Positions 7,572 through 15,954 are shown, numbered from the stretch's first letter. The stretch: DNA of 45,111 nt from Sphingomonadales bacterium UBA6174 (GCA_002422945.1 DITW01000062.1:1-45111); one strand, 5' to 3'. The notes: a model not told the origin generated them from the sequence alone. Translations and numbers: made by a program.

Positions 7572-7782
7572 AGGGTTATCCTTCTCAAATGCACTTGAAA
7601 GAAATAGGCTCTTGGAAGAAATACGCCGCGCGCACGCTGAACCCTCAACCTGTCCAACTCTTTCTCGCAGATTTTTTCGTCCAACAGCCCGTCCGATCAT
7701 CTGGACAGGCCATCATGGCGATGAAAAGATGCGAGTGAAGCGGCTTCGTTATGCGTATAACGACATGAGGAGATAACAGCCC
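7572..7782. promoter_or_regulatory. divergent copCD / cnrYXH-copAB control region
   Basis: This gap separates two divergent metal-resistance operons, so it must hold both promoters. Visible structure: two GTCCAAC heptamers (7652-7658 and 7679-7685); a long-range inverted pair CCTGTCCA (7649-7656) / TGGACAGG (7702-7709); and an imperfect palindrome CGTTATGCGTATAACG (7747-7762) just before the AGGAGA ribosome site of the first plus-strand gene. ECF sigma factors often use AAC-containing -35 boxes, so the GTCCAAC copies are candidate -35 elements. This is inference; no start site can be assigned. Confidence 0.5.
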
Positions 7783-8052
7783 ATGAATGAGCTAGACGAA
7801 CAATTGCGCGGCCTGAAGACCGTGGCGATCCACCCCCGGATCAACTGCATCGGCGATGGAGTGATCTATACCGCCGGTGTCCGGCGCGATGCCCGTATGG
7901 CACGGCAACAGATGTTGATGTCAGCCGCGCTCGCCTTAGTGATCGGCGTGGCGAGCAGCGTGTTGCCCGGCGAAAATGTCCGCGCCGCCGTGCCACACAG
8001 CGATATTTTCGGCACGACGACCTTGGCCCCCTCGCAATTATTGGGGCAATGA
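7783..8052 (+). CDS. CnrY-like single-pass anti-sigma factor
   Basis: An 89-residue protein with an AGGAGA ribosome site upstream of the ATG. Layout: about 43 cytoplasmic residues (MNELDEQLRGLKTVAIHPRI...), one membrane helix (MLMSAALALVIGVASSVL) and a short periplasmic tail of about 25 residues. This is the size and topology of CnrY/NccY, the membrane anti-sigma factor that holds the ECF sigma factor CnrH. The assignment rests mainly on position: it lies immediately before a clear CnrX-like sensor (one base between stop and next ATG) and a CnrH-like sigma gene. Sequence similarity to CnrY cannot be judged by eye because the family is short and diverse. It would release the sigma factor when metal binds the sensor. 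Confidence 0.6.
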   Translation: MNELDEQLRGLKTVAIHPRINCIGDGVIYTAGVRRDARMARQQMLMSAALALVIGVASSVLPGENVRAAVPHSDIFGTTTLAPSQLLGQ

Positions 8053-8053
8053 G

Positions 8054-8494
8054 ATGCTGAAAGGCCGTCATTATGCGGGCATTGCCGCAGTCGCGTTTCT
8101 CGCGGCGTTGGCCGGGGTTGGCCTTGGCCGTCATTTCATGCCCCATCCCCATCCGCAGGTGAACGAGCTGCATCATTTGATGCATGAGGAACTCAACCTC
8201 GACCCCATGCAGGAACAACGCATTCACGCGCTGGAGCAGCATTATGACGCGCGGCGCGCGGCGCTCGAACATGAAATGCGGCAGGACAATGCCCTGCTCG
8301 CCGCCGCGATCCGCGCCGAACATGGCTACGGCCCCAAGGTCAGCGCGGCCATCGACCGCTCGCATCATGCGATGGGAGAGCTTCAGAAGGAAACATTGCG
8401 CCACGTCTTTGCCATGCGCAACGAACTGCGCCCGGATCAGGCCAAGAGGTTTGAAGACGCCATTGCATCAGCCCTGACCGCCCCCGAACGGTGA
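8054..8494 (+). CDS. CnrX-like periplasmic heavy-metal sensor
   Basis: A 146-residue protein with an N-terminal membrane anchor (YAGIAAVAFLAALAGVGLG) and a helical periplasmic domain of the CnrX/NccX/ZraP type. Five potential ligands, His40, His44, Glu61, His117 and Met121, have exactly the spacing of the Ni/Co ligands of Cupriavidus CnrX as I remember them (42, 46, 63, 119, 123; constant offset of two). The core RHVFAMRNEL holds the last His and the Met. The family senses periplasmic Ni or Co and signals through CnrY to the sigma factor CnrH. Here the downstream genes are copper resistance genes. Its stop overlaps the sigma start (GTGA at 8491-8494), so all three regulators form one transcript. 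Confidence 0.88.
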   Translation: MLKGRHYAGIAAVAFLAALAGVGLGRHFMPHPHPQVNELHHLMHEELNLDPMQEQRIHALEQHYDARRAALEHEMRQDNALLAAAIRAEHGYGPKVSAAIDRSHHAMGELQKETLRHVFAMRNELRPDQAKRFEDAIASALTAPER

Positions 8495-9054
8495 CATCTC
8501 CCCCGCCAGCATTGTCGGATGGCGAACTCGCCCGCCGCGCCCTTGGCGGGGAGCAAGCGGCGTTCGCCAGCCTGATGGAGCAGCACCGCAATGGCGTCTA
8601 CCGCCTCGTCCTTACCCAGACCGGCGATCCGGATGAGGCTGTCGACATCACGCAAGAGGCGTTTATCGCCGCTTTTGCCGCGCTCGATCGTTATGATGCC
8701 GAACGGCCTTTTAAAGTCTGGATTTCGCGCATTGCGATCAACAAATGCCGGGACTGGGCAAGACGACGCGCGGTGCGGCGCTTCTTCACCTTCGCCACGC
8801 CGATTGAAGAGGCGTATGAGATCGCCGACCTTGCCGCCACGCCGGAAGAACAGCTGAGCCAAAGTCGGGAACAGGAAAAATTGATCGCCGCCATCGCGCA
8901 ATTGCCGCCAAAGTTGAAAGAGGTGCTGATATTGCGGACGATCGAAGAATTTTCGCAAAACGAGGTGGCGCAGACATTGGGCATCACCAGCAAAGCCGTT
9001 GAAATGCGGCTATATCGCGCTCGCAATATGTTGCTGGGATTGTTGAGGGATTAA
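8491..9054 (+). CDS. ECF sigma factor, CnrH-like
   Basis: A 187-residue sigma-70 family ECF factor that starts with GTG overlapping the sensor stop. Region 2 is seen as DPDEAVDITQEAFIAAFAAL, then FKVWISRIAINKCRDWARRR. Region 4 is seen as LPPKLKEVLILRTIEEFSQ, then EVAQTLGITSKAVEMRLYRAR, which is the -35 recognition HTH. It should be released from the CnrY-like protein on metal sensing and drive this cluster. The copA gene begins only 55 bases later with no terminator between, so copAB is likely transcribed with the regulators, giving positive autoregulation. The divergent copCD operon is a second probable target. Confidence 0.9.
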   Translation: MTSPPPALSDGELARRALGGEQAAFASLMEQHRNGVYRLVLTQTGDPDEAVDITQEAFIAAFAALDRYDAERPFKVWISRIAINKCRDWARRRAVRRFFTFATPIEEAYEIADLAATPEEQLSQSREQEKLIAAIAQLPPKLKEVLILRTIEEFSQNEVAQTLGITSKAVEMRLYRARNMLLGLLRD

Positions 9055-9109
9055 GATCGCGCCTGCGTATATCCTCATGAACGGTCTGACACAGGGAAAC
9101 TGAGCCGAC

Positions 9110-10846
9110 ATGAACAAGATGATATTAGATCGACGCGAATTGATCCGCGCCGCCGCTGGCCTTGCAGGCATGGCCAGTTTGGGCAGCATGTTTCCGGCAT
9201 GGGCGCAGGCCACATCCAAGGGCATCGCGCCCACCATCGGCACCTTGTCCGGCGAGGATATTGCGCTGACCGTCGGCCATAGTGAATTCACCACGGGAGG
9301 GAAAAGCGGCCATGCCATTACCGTGAACGGCACCCTACCCGGCCCGTTGATCCGGCTGAAAGAGGGGCAGCGCGTGCGCCTGTCGGTCGCCAATACGCTG
9401 GCTGAAGACACGTCGATCCACTGGCATGGCCTGTTGGTGCCATTTCAATTCGATGGCGTGCCGGGGTTGAGCTTTCCGGGGATCAAGCCGGGCGAGACCT
9501 TTGTCTATGATTTCCCCATATTGCATGCGGGGACCTATTGGTATCACAGCCATTCCGGGATGCAGGAAGCCATGGGCCAATTCGGCCCGATCATCATCGA
9601 TCCAGCGGGTGAAGATCCGGTCGTGTATGATCGCGAACATGTGTTGATGCTGTCGGATTGGAGCTTTACCCATCCGCATCAATTAATGACCCGGCTGAAA
9701 CAATCGGGTGGCTATTTCAACGCGCAGAAACAGACGGTTGGCGGTCTGCTTGCGGGCAAGGATCAACCGCTGAAGGAGCGGATGGAATGGGCCGCGATGC
9801 GGATGGACCCGACCGATATTTCGGATGTGACCGGATCGGCCTATCGCTATCTCGTCAATGGCCATGGGCTGGAGGAAAACTGGACCGGGCTATTCAAGCC
9901 GGGTGAAAAAGTCCGGCTGCGGATCATCAACGCATCGGCGATGACCAATTTCAATTTCCGCATACCGGGCCTGTCGATGAAAATCGTGCAGGTGGACGGC
10001 CAGCATGTCGAGCCGGTGGAAGTCGATGAATTCCAGATCGCGGTCGCCGAAACCTATGATGTGATCGTCGAGCCGACCGAGGCGCAAGCCTTTGGCATCA
10101 TTGGCGAGGCTATCGACCGTTCGGGTCTGGTCCGCGCGACATTAGCCCCGGCCAGCGGCATGGTCGGCGCCGTGCCGAAGCTGCGCGCGCGTCCGTTATT
10201 GGGCATGAAAGACATGGGCATGGACCATCAAATGCCCGCCGTGCTGGACCTGAGCCAGCCGGACACCAGTGCGGATCATGGGTCGATGAAGATGCGCGAC
10301 CCTGCCAATGCGCCGGGCGTGAAAATGAGCCCGGCAGTCGCGACGATTTCCCCCATGCCCGCCGACCGCGTCGGCGACCGACCCACCGGGCTGGAAAATG
10401 TCGAACATCGCGTCTTGCGGTATAGCGATCTCAAGTCGCTCACCCCCCATCCCGATGCGCCCGCGCCCAGCCGCAGCATCGACCTCCATCTGACGGCCAA
10501 TATGGAACGCTATATGTGGTCGCTGGATGGCGAACGGTTGAGCGAACGGACCGAGCCTCTGGCCTTCCGCCATATGGAGCGTGTGCGGATCAACCTGATC
10601 AACGACACGATGATGCCCCATCCGATCCATATTCACGGCCATTTCTTTGAACTGGTCAATGGACAGGACGCCGCGAAACAGCCGTTAAAGCACACCGTGA
10701 ACGTGCTTCCCGGCGGCAAGATCGCCATCGACCTCACCGCGGATGCGCTCGGGGACTGGGCAATGCACTGCCATATGATGTTCCATATGGACATGGGCAT
10801 GTTTCGCATCGTCAAAGTCCGCCATGAAGAAGGAGCGCCAGCATGA
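9110..10846 (+). CDS. copA: multicopper oxidase CopA (periplasmic copper oxidase)
   Basis: A 578-residue oxidase of the CopA/PcoA type. The N-terminus carries a twin-arginine signal (LDRRELIRAAAGLAG ... PAWAQA), which suits export of a folded copper enzyme. The four copper-ligand motifs are present: HWHGLL (from His104), WYHSHSG (about 144), HPIHIHGHFFEL (about 504) and HCHMMFHMDMGM (about 553), so trinuclear and type 1 sites are intact. A Met/His-rich insertion (GMKDMGMDHQM, then DHGSMKM, about residues 366-405) matches the Cu(I)-oxidising loop of CopA. It detoxifies Cu(I) in the periplasm. The stop overlaps the copB start (ATGA). Confidence 0.96.
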   Translation: MNKMILDRRELIRAAAGLAGMASLGSMFPAWAQATSKGIAPTIGTLSGEDIALTVGHSEFTTGGKSGHAITVNGTLPGPLIRLKEGQRVRLSVANTLAEDTSIHWHGLLVPFQFDGVPGLSFPGIKPGETFVYDFPILHAGTYWYHSHSGMQEAMGQFGPIIIDPAGEDPVVYDREHVLMLSDWSFTHPHQLMTRLKQSGGYFNAQKQTVGGLLAGKDQPLKERMEWAAMRMDPTDISDVTGSAYRYLVNGHGLEENWTGLFKPGEKVRLRIINASAMTNFNFRIPGLSMKIVQVDGQHVEPVEVDEFQIAVAETYDVIVEPTEAQAFGIIGEAIDRSGLVRATLAPASGMVGAVPKLRARPLLGMKDMGMDHQMPAVLDLSQPDTSADHGSMKMRDPANAPGVKMSPAVATISPMPADRVGDRPTGLENVEHRVLRYSDLKSLTPHPDAPAPSRSIDLHLTANMERYMWSLDGERLSERTEPLAFRHMERVRINLINDTMMPHPIHIHGHFFELVNGQDAAKQPLKHTVNVLPGGKIAIDLTADALGDWAMHCHMMFHMDMGMFRIVKVRHEEGAPA

Positions 10847-11826
10847 AGCTGTATCTGCTGACCAGCATGGCCGTGGCTGCCATCGCTCAAGCCGCCGTAA
10901 CCTTGCCTGCACAGGCGCAAGAACAGGCGCATGACCATCAACATGATGCTGCCGCGCCTGAAGCGGCTGCACCTGTGGCGCAGACCATGAATCAGGACGC
11001 CCAACAAATGGACCATGGCCAGATGGATCATCCTTCAATGGATCATGGCTCCATGCATCACGGCCAAATGAAGCATGATGCCATGATCGGCAACATGCCC
11101 GCGCCCAAGGCACCAAATGATTGGGCTGCGGACGCCATCCACGGCCAGTCCGCCATGGCGGCTGCGCGCGCAGCCTTGTTTAAAAGCACCAGCGATACAA
11201 TTTCGCATATGGTCTTGGCTGAACAGCTCGAATATCGGGCCAGCGATGCCGGTGATGCCGTCGCATGGATGGGGCGCGCCTGGTATGGCGGTGATATCGA
11301 CCGCATCCTGATCCGTTCCGAAGGCGAAGCCAAAATCAACGGGCCGGTGGAAGCAGCGGAAATTCAGGCGCTGTGGAGCCATGCCATCGCCCCTTATGCC
11401 AATCTCGAAATCGGCGTTCGCTATGACATCCGTCCCCAGCCCAACCGCAGCTATGCCTCCATCGGCATTGATGCGATGCTGCCTTATTGGATCGAGACGG
11501 AAAGCGCATTCTTCCTGTCGGACAAGGGCGATGTGCTGGCCCGCGCCGAATTCTCGCATGACATGCGGCTCACCAATCATCTGATCCTGCAACCACGGGT
11601 CGAGTTCATCTTGTCCGCGCAGGATATACCCGAACAAGGGATCGGCATCGGCTTGAGCGATGCAGAATTTGGCCTGCGCCTGCGATATGCGCACACGCCT
11701 GCCTTTGCGCCCTATGTGGGCGTGAATTGGGAACGCAAATTCGGCGATACTGGGCGCTATGCACGGGCAGAGGGCGAAAGCCGTTCGAGCACCAATTTTG
11801 TCGCGGGCGTGCGCTTCTTGTTTTGA
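10843..11826 (+). CDS. copB: copper resistance protein CopB (outer membrane)
   Basis: A 327-residue protein translationally coupled to copA. It has a signal peptide (MKLYLLTSMAVAAIAQAAV...LPAQAQ), then a His/Met-rich segment of about 60 residues (AHDHQHD, QQMDHGQMDHPSMDHG, SMHHGQMKHDAM) that would bind copper, then the CopB beta-barrel domain. The barrel is recognisable from YRASDAGDAVAWMGRAWYGG, IGVRYDIRPQPNRSYASIG, PYWIETESAFFLSDKGD and the C-terminal aromatic end FVAGVRFLF. CopB sits in the outer membrane and works with CopA in copper sequestration or efflux. The gene is followed by an unusual pair of interleaved dyads at 11892-11939. Confidence 0.95.
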   Translation: MKLYLLTSMAVAAIAQAAVTLPAQAQEQAHDHQHDAAAPEAAAPVAQTMNQDAQQMDHGQMDHPSMDHGSMHHGQMKHDAMIGNMPAPKAPNDWAADAIHGQSAMAAARAALFKSTSDTISHMVLAEQLEYRASDAGDAVAWMGRAWYGGDIDRILIRSEGEAKINGPVEAAEIQALWSHAIAPYANLEIGVRYDIRPQPNRSYASIGIDAMLPYWIETESAFFLSDKGDVLARAEFSHDMRLTNHLILQPRVEFILSAQDIPEQGIGIGLSDAEFGLRLRYAHTPAFAPYVGVNWERKFGDTGRYARAEGESRSSTNFVAGVRFLF

Positions 11827-11891
11827 AGCCGGTTTTAATGACGGCATAGCCTGCCGCCCCGGCGAAAATTTCAGAACAAATCACGATAGAT

Positions 11892-11939
11892 GCGCCGCCC
11901 AATGGATTTTTATGACCAACGGGCGGCGCTAAAATCCAT
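11892..11939. repeat. two interleaved inverted repeats between copB and a second copB-like gene
   Basis: GCGCCGCCC (11892-11900) pairs with GGGCGGCGC (11921-11929), and ATGGATTTT (11902-11910) pairs with AAAATCCAT (11931-11939). The arms alternate A-B-A'-B', so the two 9-bp hairpins cannot form together without a pseudoknot. The one-base connectors make a classical pseudoknot unlikely, so they are probably alternative hairpins. They could act as terminator or attenuator between copB and the downstream paralogue. Confidence 0.65.
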
Positions 11940-11978
11940 GATGCGGTTGAAAGTCAGGATATAAGGGGCAAGCAAGCG

Positions 11979-12758
11979 ATGGTCCGTGAACACCCACTGA
12001 TAGCGATGATCATTGGCGGGCTTTGCAGCTTGGCGTCGGGACAGGCCTGGGCGATGGAGATGGCCAATCTGGAATCCGCGCCTGTGCACAAGGTCCATAT
12101 GAACGAAACCCGCCCCAACAGTCTTGAAGGCGGGTTCGAGCTATTGGAAATGGCGATCAACAATAAAGAAGAACGCCTTATTTGGGAAAGCAGCCTGTCT
12201 TACGGCAATGACCGCAACCGGGCCGTGGTGAAATTCGACGGCGGCGGTGAAATTGGCCGCCGGATCGATGAGGTCGAAACGCAATTGCTCTACGCCCGCC
12301 AGATCAGCGATAGCGTGGCCTTGCTGGGCGGTGTGCGCCATGATTGGCGCGGCGCGCCCCATAATAATTATGCCGTGATCGGCACGGAAATCGCCTTTTC
12401 GGATATTCTCTCCTCGGAAAGCTTCGCCTTTCTCTCCGATCGCGGAGACCTGACCGGCGAAACCGAACTGTTTATCGAAGCGCCGCTCAACCCCCGTTTA
12501 CTGGTCGACATCCGCGCGGGGCTCGGCTGGTCGGCGCAAGCCATATCCGATGAAGACACCGGCGCGGGGCTGAATGAAGCAGAACTGTCGCTGCGCCTGC
12601 GCTATACCGGCCATGACAGTTTCGTCCCTTATATCGGCGTCGCGCATGGCCGCTTGCTCGGCAAAACCGCCGACATCGCGCGCGCGGCGGGCGAGGATCG
12701 GCATGCGACCCATTTCGTCGCGGGACTGTCTTTCGGCTTTGGCAGCAATCAGGACTGA
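11979..12758 (+). CDS. second CopB-like outer membrane protein without Met/His-rich segment
   Basis: A 259-residue protein with an AAGGGG box upstream. It has a signal-like N-terminus (IAMIIGGLCSLASGQAWA) and a CopB beta-barrel domain: GGFELLEMAINNKEERLIW, VALLGGVRHDWRGAPHNNYAVIG, ESFAFLSDRGDLTGETELF, LSLRLRYTGHDSFVPYIGVAHG and the terminal THFVAGLSFGFG. These segments line up with the preceding CopB (LRLRYAHTPAFAPYVGVNWE, NFVAGVRFLF). Unlike that protein, it lacks the long His/Met-rich linker, so it has probably lost metal storage and kept the barrel. It lies 152 bases after copB in the same orientation. Likely a diverged tandem paralogue of outer-membrane copper resistance function. Confidence 0.85.
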   Translation: MVREHPLIAMIIGGLCSLASGQAWAMEMANLESAPVHKVHMNETRPNSLEGGFELLEMAINNKEERLIWESSLSYGNDRNRAVVKFDGGGEIGRRIDEVETQLLYARQISDSVALLGGVRHDWRGAPHNNYAVIGTEIAFSDILSSESFAFLSDRGDLTGETELFIEAPLNPRLLVDIRAGLGWSAQAISDEDTGAGLNEAELSLRLRYTGHDSFVPYIGVAHGRLLGKTADIARAAGEDRHATHFVAGLSFGFGSNQD

Positions 12759-12768
12759 CACCGCAGAA

Positions 12769-12793
12769 ACGCATCTCACAAGCTGAGATGCGT
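12769..12793. terminator. bidirectional terminator between copB-like and M20 genes
   Basis: ACGCATCTCA (12769-12778) pairs perfectly with TGAGATGCGT (12784-12793) around a five-base loop. It separates two convergent genes, and the M20 stop codon lies inside the left arm. No long T-run is present, but the position suits a shared terminator. Confidence 0.65.
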
Positions 12794-13933
12794 CTCCACC
12801 AATGCGACATGCAGGCGAATGCCGGTCGCCATCACCTCGTCATTAAAATCATAACCCGGATTATGCAGCGACGGCCCACCTTCGCTTTTGGCCTGACCCA
12901 GCCAGAGATACGCACCGGGGCGCGCCTGTAGCATGAAGGCGAAATCCTCTGAGGTGAACGCCGGATCGGGCGCGCGCAACGCCGTGCCGACCGTTGCGGC
13001 AATCGCCAGCGCATCTTCTGCTGCCTGCGCGTCATTGATGGTCGCGGGATAATAACGGTCATAATCGATCTGCGCCGTCAGACCATGCGCCATCGCGATA
13101 CCCGCTACGATCTGGCGGATCGCCGCCTCGATCACATCTTGCACCACCGGGTTGAACGTGCGGACGGTGCCGCTGACCTTCACCTCGGCCGGGATAACAT
13201 TATGCGTGTCACCGCCGTGGATTTGCGTGACCGACAGAACCGCCGATTCCGTCGCCGGGATGCGCCGAGAGATGATGCTGTTCAGTTGCAGCACCAATTC
13301 GCTCGCCGCCAGAATGGCATCGGGCGATTTATGCGGCAGGGCCGCATGCGCGCCTTGGCCAATCAGCGTAATCGCGAACTTATCCGCCGCCCCCATGATC
13401 GGGCCAGCGCGGGTCGCGATCGTGCCTGCGGGCAAGTCCGGCCAATTATGCAGCGCAAACACACGGTCGCACGGGAAACGCTCGAACAACCCTTCCTTGA
13501 CCATCACGCCCGCGCCGCCCATGCCCTCTTCGGCAGGCTGGAAAATGAAGTTCACACTGCCGTCGAAATCACGGGTCCGCGCCAGATATTGCGCCGCACC
13601 CAACAGCATCGCCACATGGCCATCATGGCCGCAACCATGAAATACGCCGGGGGTGCAGCTTGCATAAGACAGGTTGGTCAGTTCCTGCATCGGCAGGGCA
13701 TCCATATCGGCGCGAAGTCCAATGGAACGATCCGACGTCCCGACTTTCAACACGCCGACGACGCCAGTCGTGCCGATCCCCTCATGCACCTCCAGCCCGA
13801 TGTCGCGCAGCGCATCTGCGATGCGGGCGGCGGTGCGATGTTCCGCAAACCCCAATTCAGGGTGACGATGAATGTCGCGGCGGAATGCCACCAAGGGTTC
13901 AACCAGATCTGCGACATCCGCGTGATGCGTCAT
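12776..13933 (-). CDS. M20 family amidohydrolase (N-acyl amino acid hydrolase type)
   Basis: A 385-residue metallohydrolase of the M20 / AbgB-HipO type. The start at 13933 is chosen because it follows the Lrp stop by four bases and yields the normal family N-terminus (LVEPLVAFRRDIHRHPELGF); the open frame upstream overlaps lrp. Metal-site motifs are visible: ADMDALPMQEL, CGHDGHVAMLLGAA, then QPAEEGMGGAGVM with the catalytic Glu pair, and the late His of TSEDFAFM. Family members cleave amide bonds in N-acetyl or N-acyl amino acids, hippurate or indole-amino acid conjugates. In this cluster it may remove an acyl group from a degradation intermediate. It is the last gene of the aminotransferase-lrp transcript. 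Confidence 0.88.
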   Translation of the reverse strand: MTHHADVADLVEPLVAFRRDIHRHPELGFAEHRTAARIADALRDIGLEVHEGIGTTGVVGVLKVGTSDRSIGLRADMDALPMQELTNLSYASCTPGVFHGCGHDGHVAMLLGAAQYLARTRDFDGSVNFIFQPAEEGMGGAGVMVKEGLFERFPCDRVFALHNWPDLPAGTIATRAGPIMGAADKFAITLIGQGAHAALPHKSPDAILAASELVLQLNSIISRRIPATESAVLSVTQIHGGDTHNVIPAEVKVSGTVRTFNPVVQDVIEAAIRQIVAGIAMAHGLTAQIDYDRYYPATINDAQAAEDALAIAATVGTALRAPDPAFTSEDFAFMLQARPGAYLWLGQAKSEGGPSLHNPGYDFNDEVMATGIRLHVALVETHLSL

Positions 13934-13937
13934 AAGA

Positions 13938-14474
13938 TTATTCCAGCTCCGATATATCCCGGTCTGATGCCTCACGCTCGGCTGCCTTGGCGCTGAACAG
14001 ATTCTGGATCGGGTAATGATGCTTGATGAACGGTGATTTGATCACAACATAGCTGAAATATTTTTCGATGCCATAATCGCCTTCGAGCATGCCCTCGATG
14101 ATTTCCTGATAATGGCCGACACCGCGCGTCATGAATTTCAGGAGATAATCATAGCCGCCGCTCACCAAATGGCATTCGACGATTTCATCGAGCTTGCGGA
14201 TCTTCGATTCAAACCGGGAAAAATCGCCGATGCGATGTTCGGTCAGCGTGACCTCGGTAAAGATCGTCAGGAACTCGCCCAGCTTATGCAGGTTCAAATA
14301 GGCCCCATAGCCGGTGATATAACCGGCCTTTTCCAGCCGCTTGGCCCGCGTCAGGCACGGACTGGGCGACAGGCCGACCGCATCCGCGAGTTCGACATTG
14401 GTGATCCGGCCAGACTGTTGCAGCTTGGCCAAAATCTTCAGATCGATACGATCCAGCTTAGGACCCGGCATCAT
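13938..14474 (-). CDS. Lrp/AsnC family transcriptional regulator
   Basis: A 178-residue regulator. The N-terminal winged HTH reads LDRIDLKILAKLQQSGRIT, then NVELADAVGLSPSPCLTRAK and RLEKAGYITGY, a textbook Lrp helix-turn-helix. The RAM effector domain follows (LTIFTEVTLTEH, VECHLVSGGYDYLLKFM). The C-terminal extension IKSPFIKHHYPI is typical of alphaproteobacterial members next to amino-acid catabolic genes. It lies between the class III aminotransferase and the M20 hydrolase, 19 bases after the former, and is the likely local sensor of the cluster's amino-acid substrate. Target sites cannot be identified here. Confidence 0.93.
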   Translation of the reverse strand: MMPGPKLDRIDLKILAKLQQSGRITNVELADAVGLSPSPCLTRAKRLEKAGYITGYGAYLNLHKLGEFLTIFTEVTLTEHRIGDFSRFESKIRKLDEIVECHLVSGGYDYLLKFMTRGVGHYQEIIEGMLEGDYGIEKYFSYVVIKSPFIKHHYPIQNLFSAKAAEREASDRDISELE

Positions 14475-14493
14475 CCGATCTTCTCCTCAAGCT

Positions 14494-15894
14494 TCAGGCG
14501 ATTGCCGCGCGGATATCGGCAGACGACAACAGATCGTCCAACGTTTCGCGGATCCGCGCGAAAATCATGTCCATCTCGTTATCGTCGCAGCATAGCGCCG
14601 GCGCAAGCCCGATAATATTGTCGCCAAAAGCGCGGAAGATCACACCTTTGCGATAGCCCGTATCAAATAGCCGCGCCGGGACATTCAACGCCGGATCGAA
14701 ACGCGCCTTTGTGGCCTTGTTCGCCACCAGTTCAATCGCGCCCAACAGCCCCTGCCCGCGCGTTTCGCCGACCAAAGGATGATCAGCCAGACTGGCAAGA
14801 CCCGCCGCAAAACGGGCAGCGACCTTCTGGCCATTGGCGAGAATGCCGCCCTCGGTATAAAGTCGCAGCACTTCGAGCGCGACCGCCGCACTCACCGGAT
14901 GGCCGGAATAGGTAACGCCATGTCCAATCGGTACCGATGGGTCCGCGCCATCGGCGATGCCCTGATAGACCGTATCGGACATCATCACCGCGCCCATCGG
15001 CGCATAGCCCGATGTCAGGCCCTTGGCCATGGTCATCAAATCAGGCGACACCCCGTCATGTTCGCAGGCGAACATCGGGCCAGTGCGGCCAAAACCGGTG
15101 ATGACTTCATCCACCACCAGCAAAATATCCAATTCCGTGCAGGCCTGGCGCATCGCGGCCAGCCAACCCTTGGGCGGCACGATGACCCCGCCGGAGCCGA
15201 CAATCGGCTCGCAGAAAAACGCCGCGACCTGATCCGGCCCGCCCAGTGCGGCGACCTTGTCCTTCAGGCTCTTGACCGAACGCGCGATCAGTTCCGCATC
15301 ATCCACCGCGTCCGAACGATAGCCATAAGGCGGCGGAATATGATGCTGGACCGATGTCGGCATATCGAAGAAACGATGGAACACCGGCAGGCCGGTCAGG
15401 CCGGAACCTGTTGCGGTCGATCCATGATAACCGCGTTCCTGCGCGATGAAATGCTTCTTGCTCGGCTTACCGATCGCATTGAAATAATGCACGATATAGC
15501 GAATGGCCGAATCCACCGCATCTGAACCGCCAAGTGTGAAATACACATGATCCAGCCCCGGCGGGGTCAATTCCACCAGCCGCTCCGCCAGCCGCACCGC
15601 CGGTTCGGACCCGAAATGGAAATAGCCGGTCGCATAAGGCAATGCGCGCATCTGGGCGGCGGCGGCTTCGACCACACTTTCCTGTCCATAGCCGATATTG
15701 ACGCACCACAGGCCCGCAAATGCATCGAGCAGTTCATGCCCGTCCGCATCGGTCAGCCACATGCCCTTGCCCGTGGACAGCAATTTGACGCCCAGCGCCT
15801 CATGCTCACGGAATGACGAGACCGGATGGATCAGATGATCGCGGTCGATATCAACAAGGGAACGGCTCTGTTTCGACATGATTGCTATACTCAT
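14494..15894 (-). CDS. class III aminotransferase (omega-amine : pyruvate type)
   Basis: A 466-residue PLP enzyme of aminotransferase class III. The N-terminal half shows LLDAFAGLWCVNIGYG and ERGYHGST; the PLP-binding core shows LLVVDEVITGFGRTG (Asp262) and the Schiff-base lysine in LMTMAKGLTSGYAPMG (Lys291). The motif order and these sequences resemble SpuC-type putrescine/polyamine-pyruvate and beta-alanine-pyruvate aminotransferases more than ornithine or GABA-2-oxoglutarate enzymes, but the exact substrate is not readable. It would convert a primary amine to an aldehyde, to be oxidised by the aldehyde dehydrogenases of the cluster. A hairpin lies upstream, at 15955-15994. Confidence 0.9.
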   Translation of the reverse strand: MSIAIMSKQSRSLVDIDRDHLIHPVSSFREHEALGVKLLSTGKGMWLTDADGHELLDAFAGLWCVNIGYGQESVVEAAAAQMRALPYATGYFHFGSEPAVRLAERLVELTPPGLDHVYFTLGGSDAVDSAIRYIVHYFNAIGKPSKKHFIAQERGYHGSTATGSGLTGLPVFHRFFDMPTSVQHHIPPPYGYRSDAVDDAELIARSVKSLKDKVAALGGPDQVAAFFCEPIVGSGGVIVPPKGWLAAMRQACTELDILLVVDEVITGFGRTGPMFACEHDGVSPDLMTMAKGLTSGYAPMGAVMMSDTVYQGIADGADPSVPIGHGVTYSGHPVSAAVALEVLRLYTEGGILANGQKVAARFAAGLASLADHPLVGETRGQGLLGAIELVANKATKARFDPALNVPARLFDTGYRKGVIFRAFGDNIIGLAPALCCDDNEMDMIFARIRETLDDLLSSADIRAAIA

Positions 15895-15954
15895 CTATGT
15901 TGAGCATCGAACCTAAGCCTTAGCGGTCGAAGGTTTCGACTGACATATGAGAAT

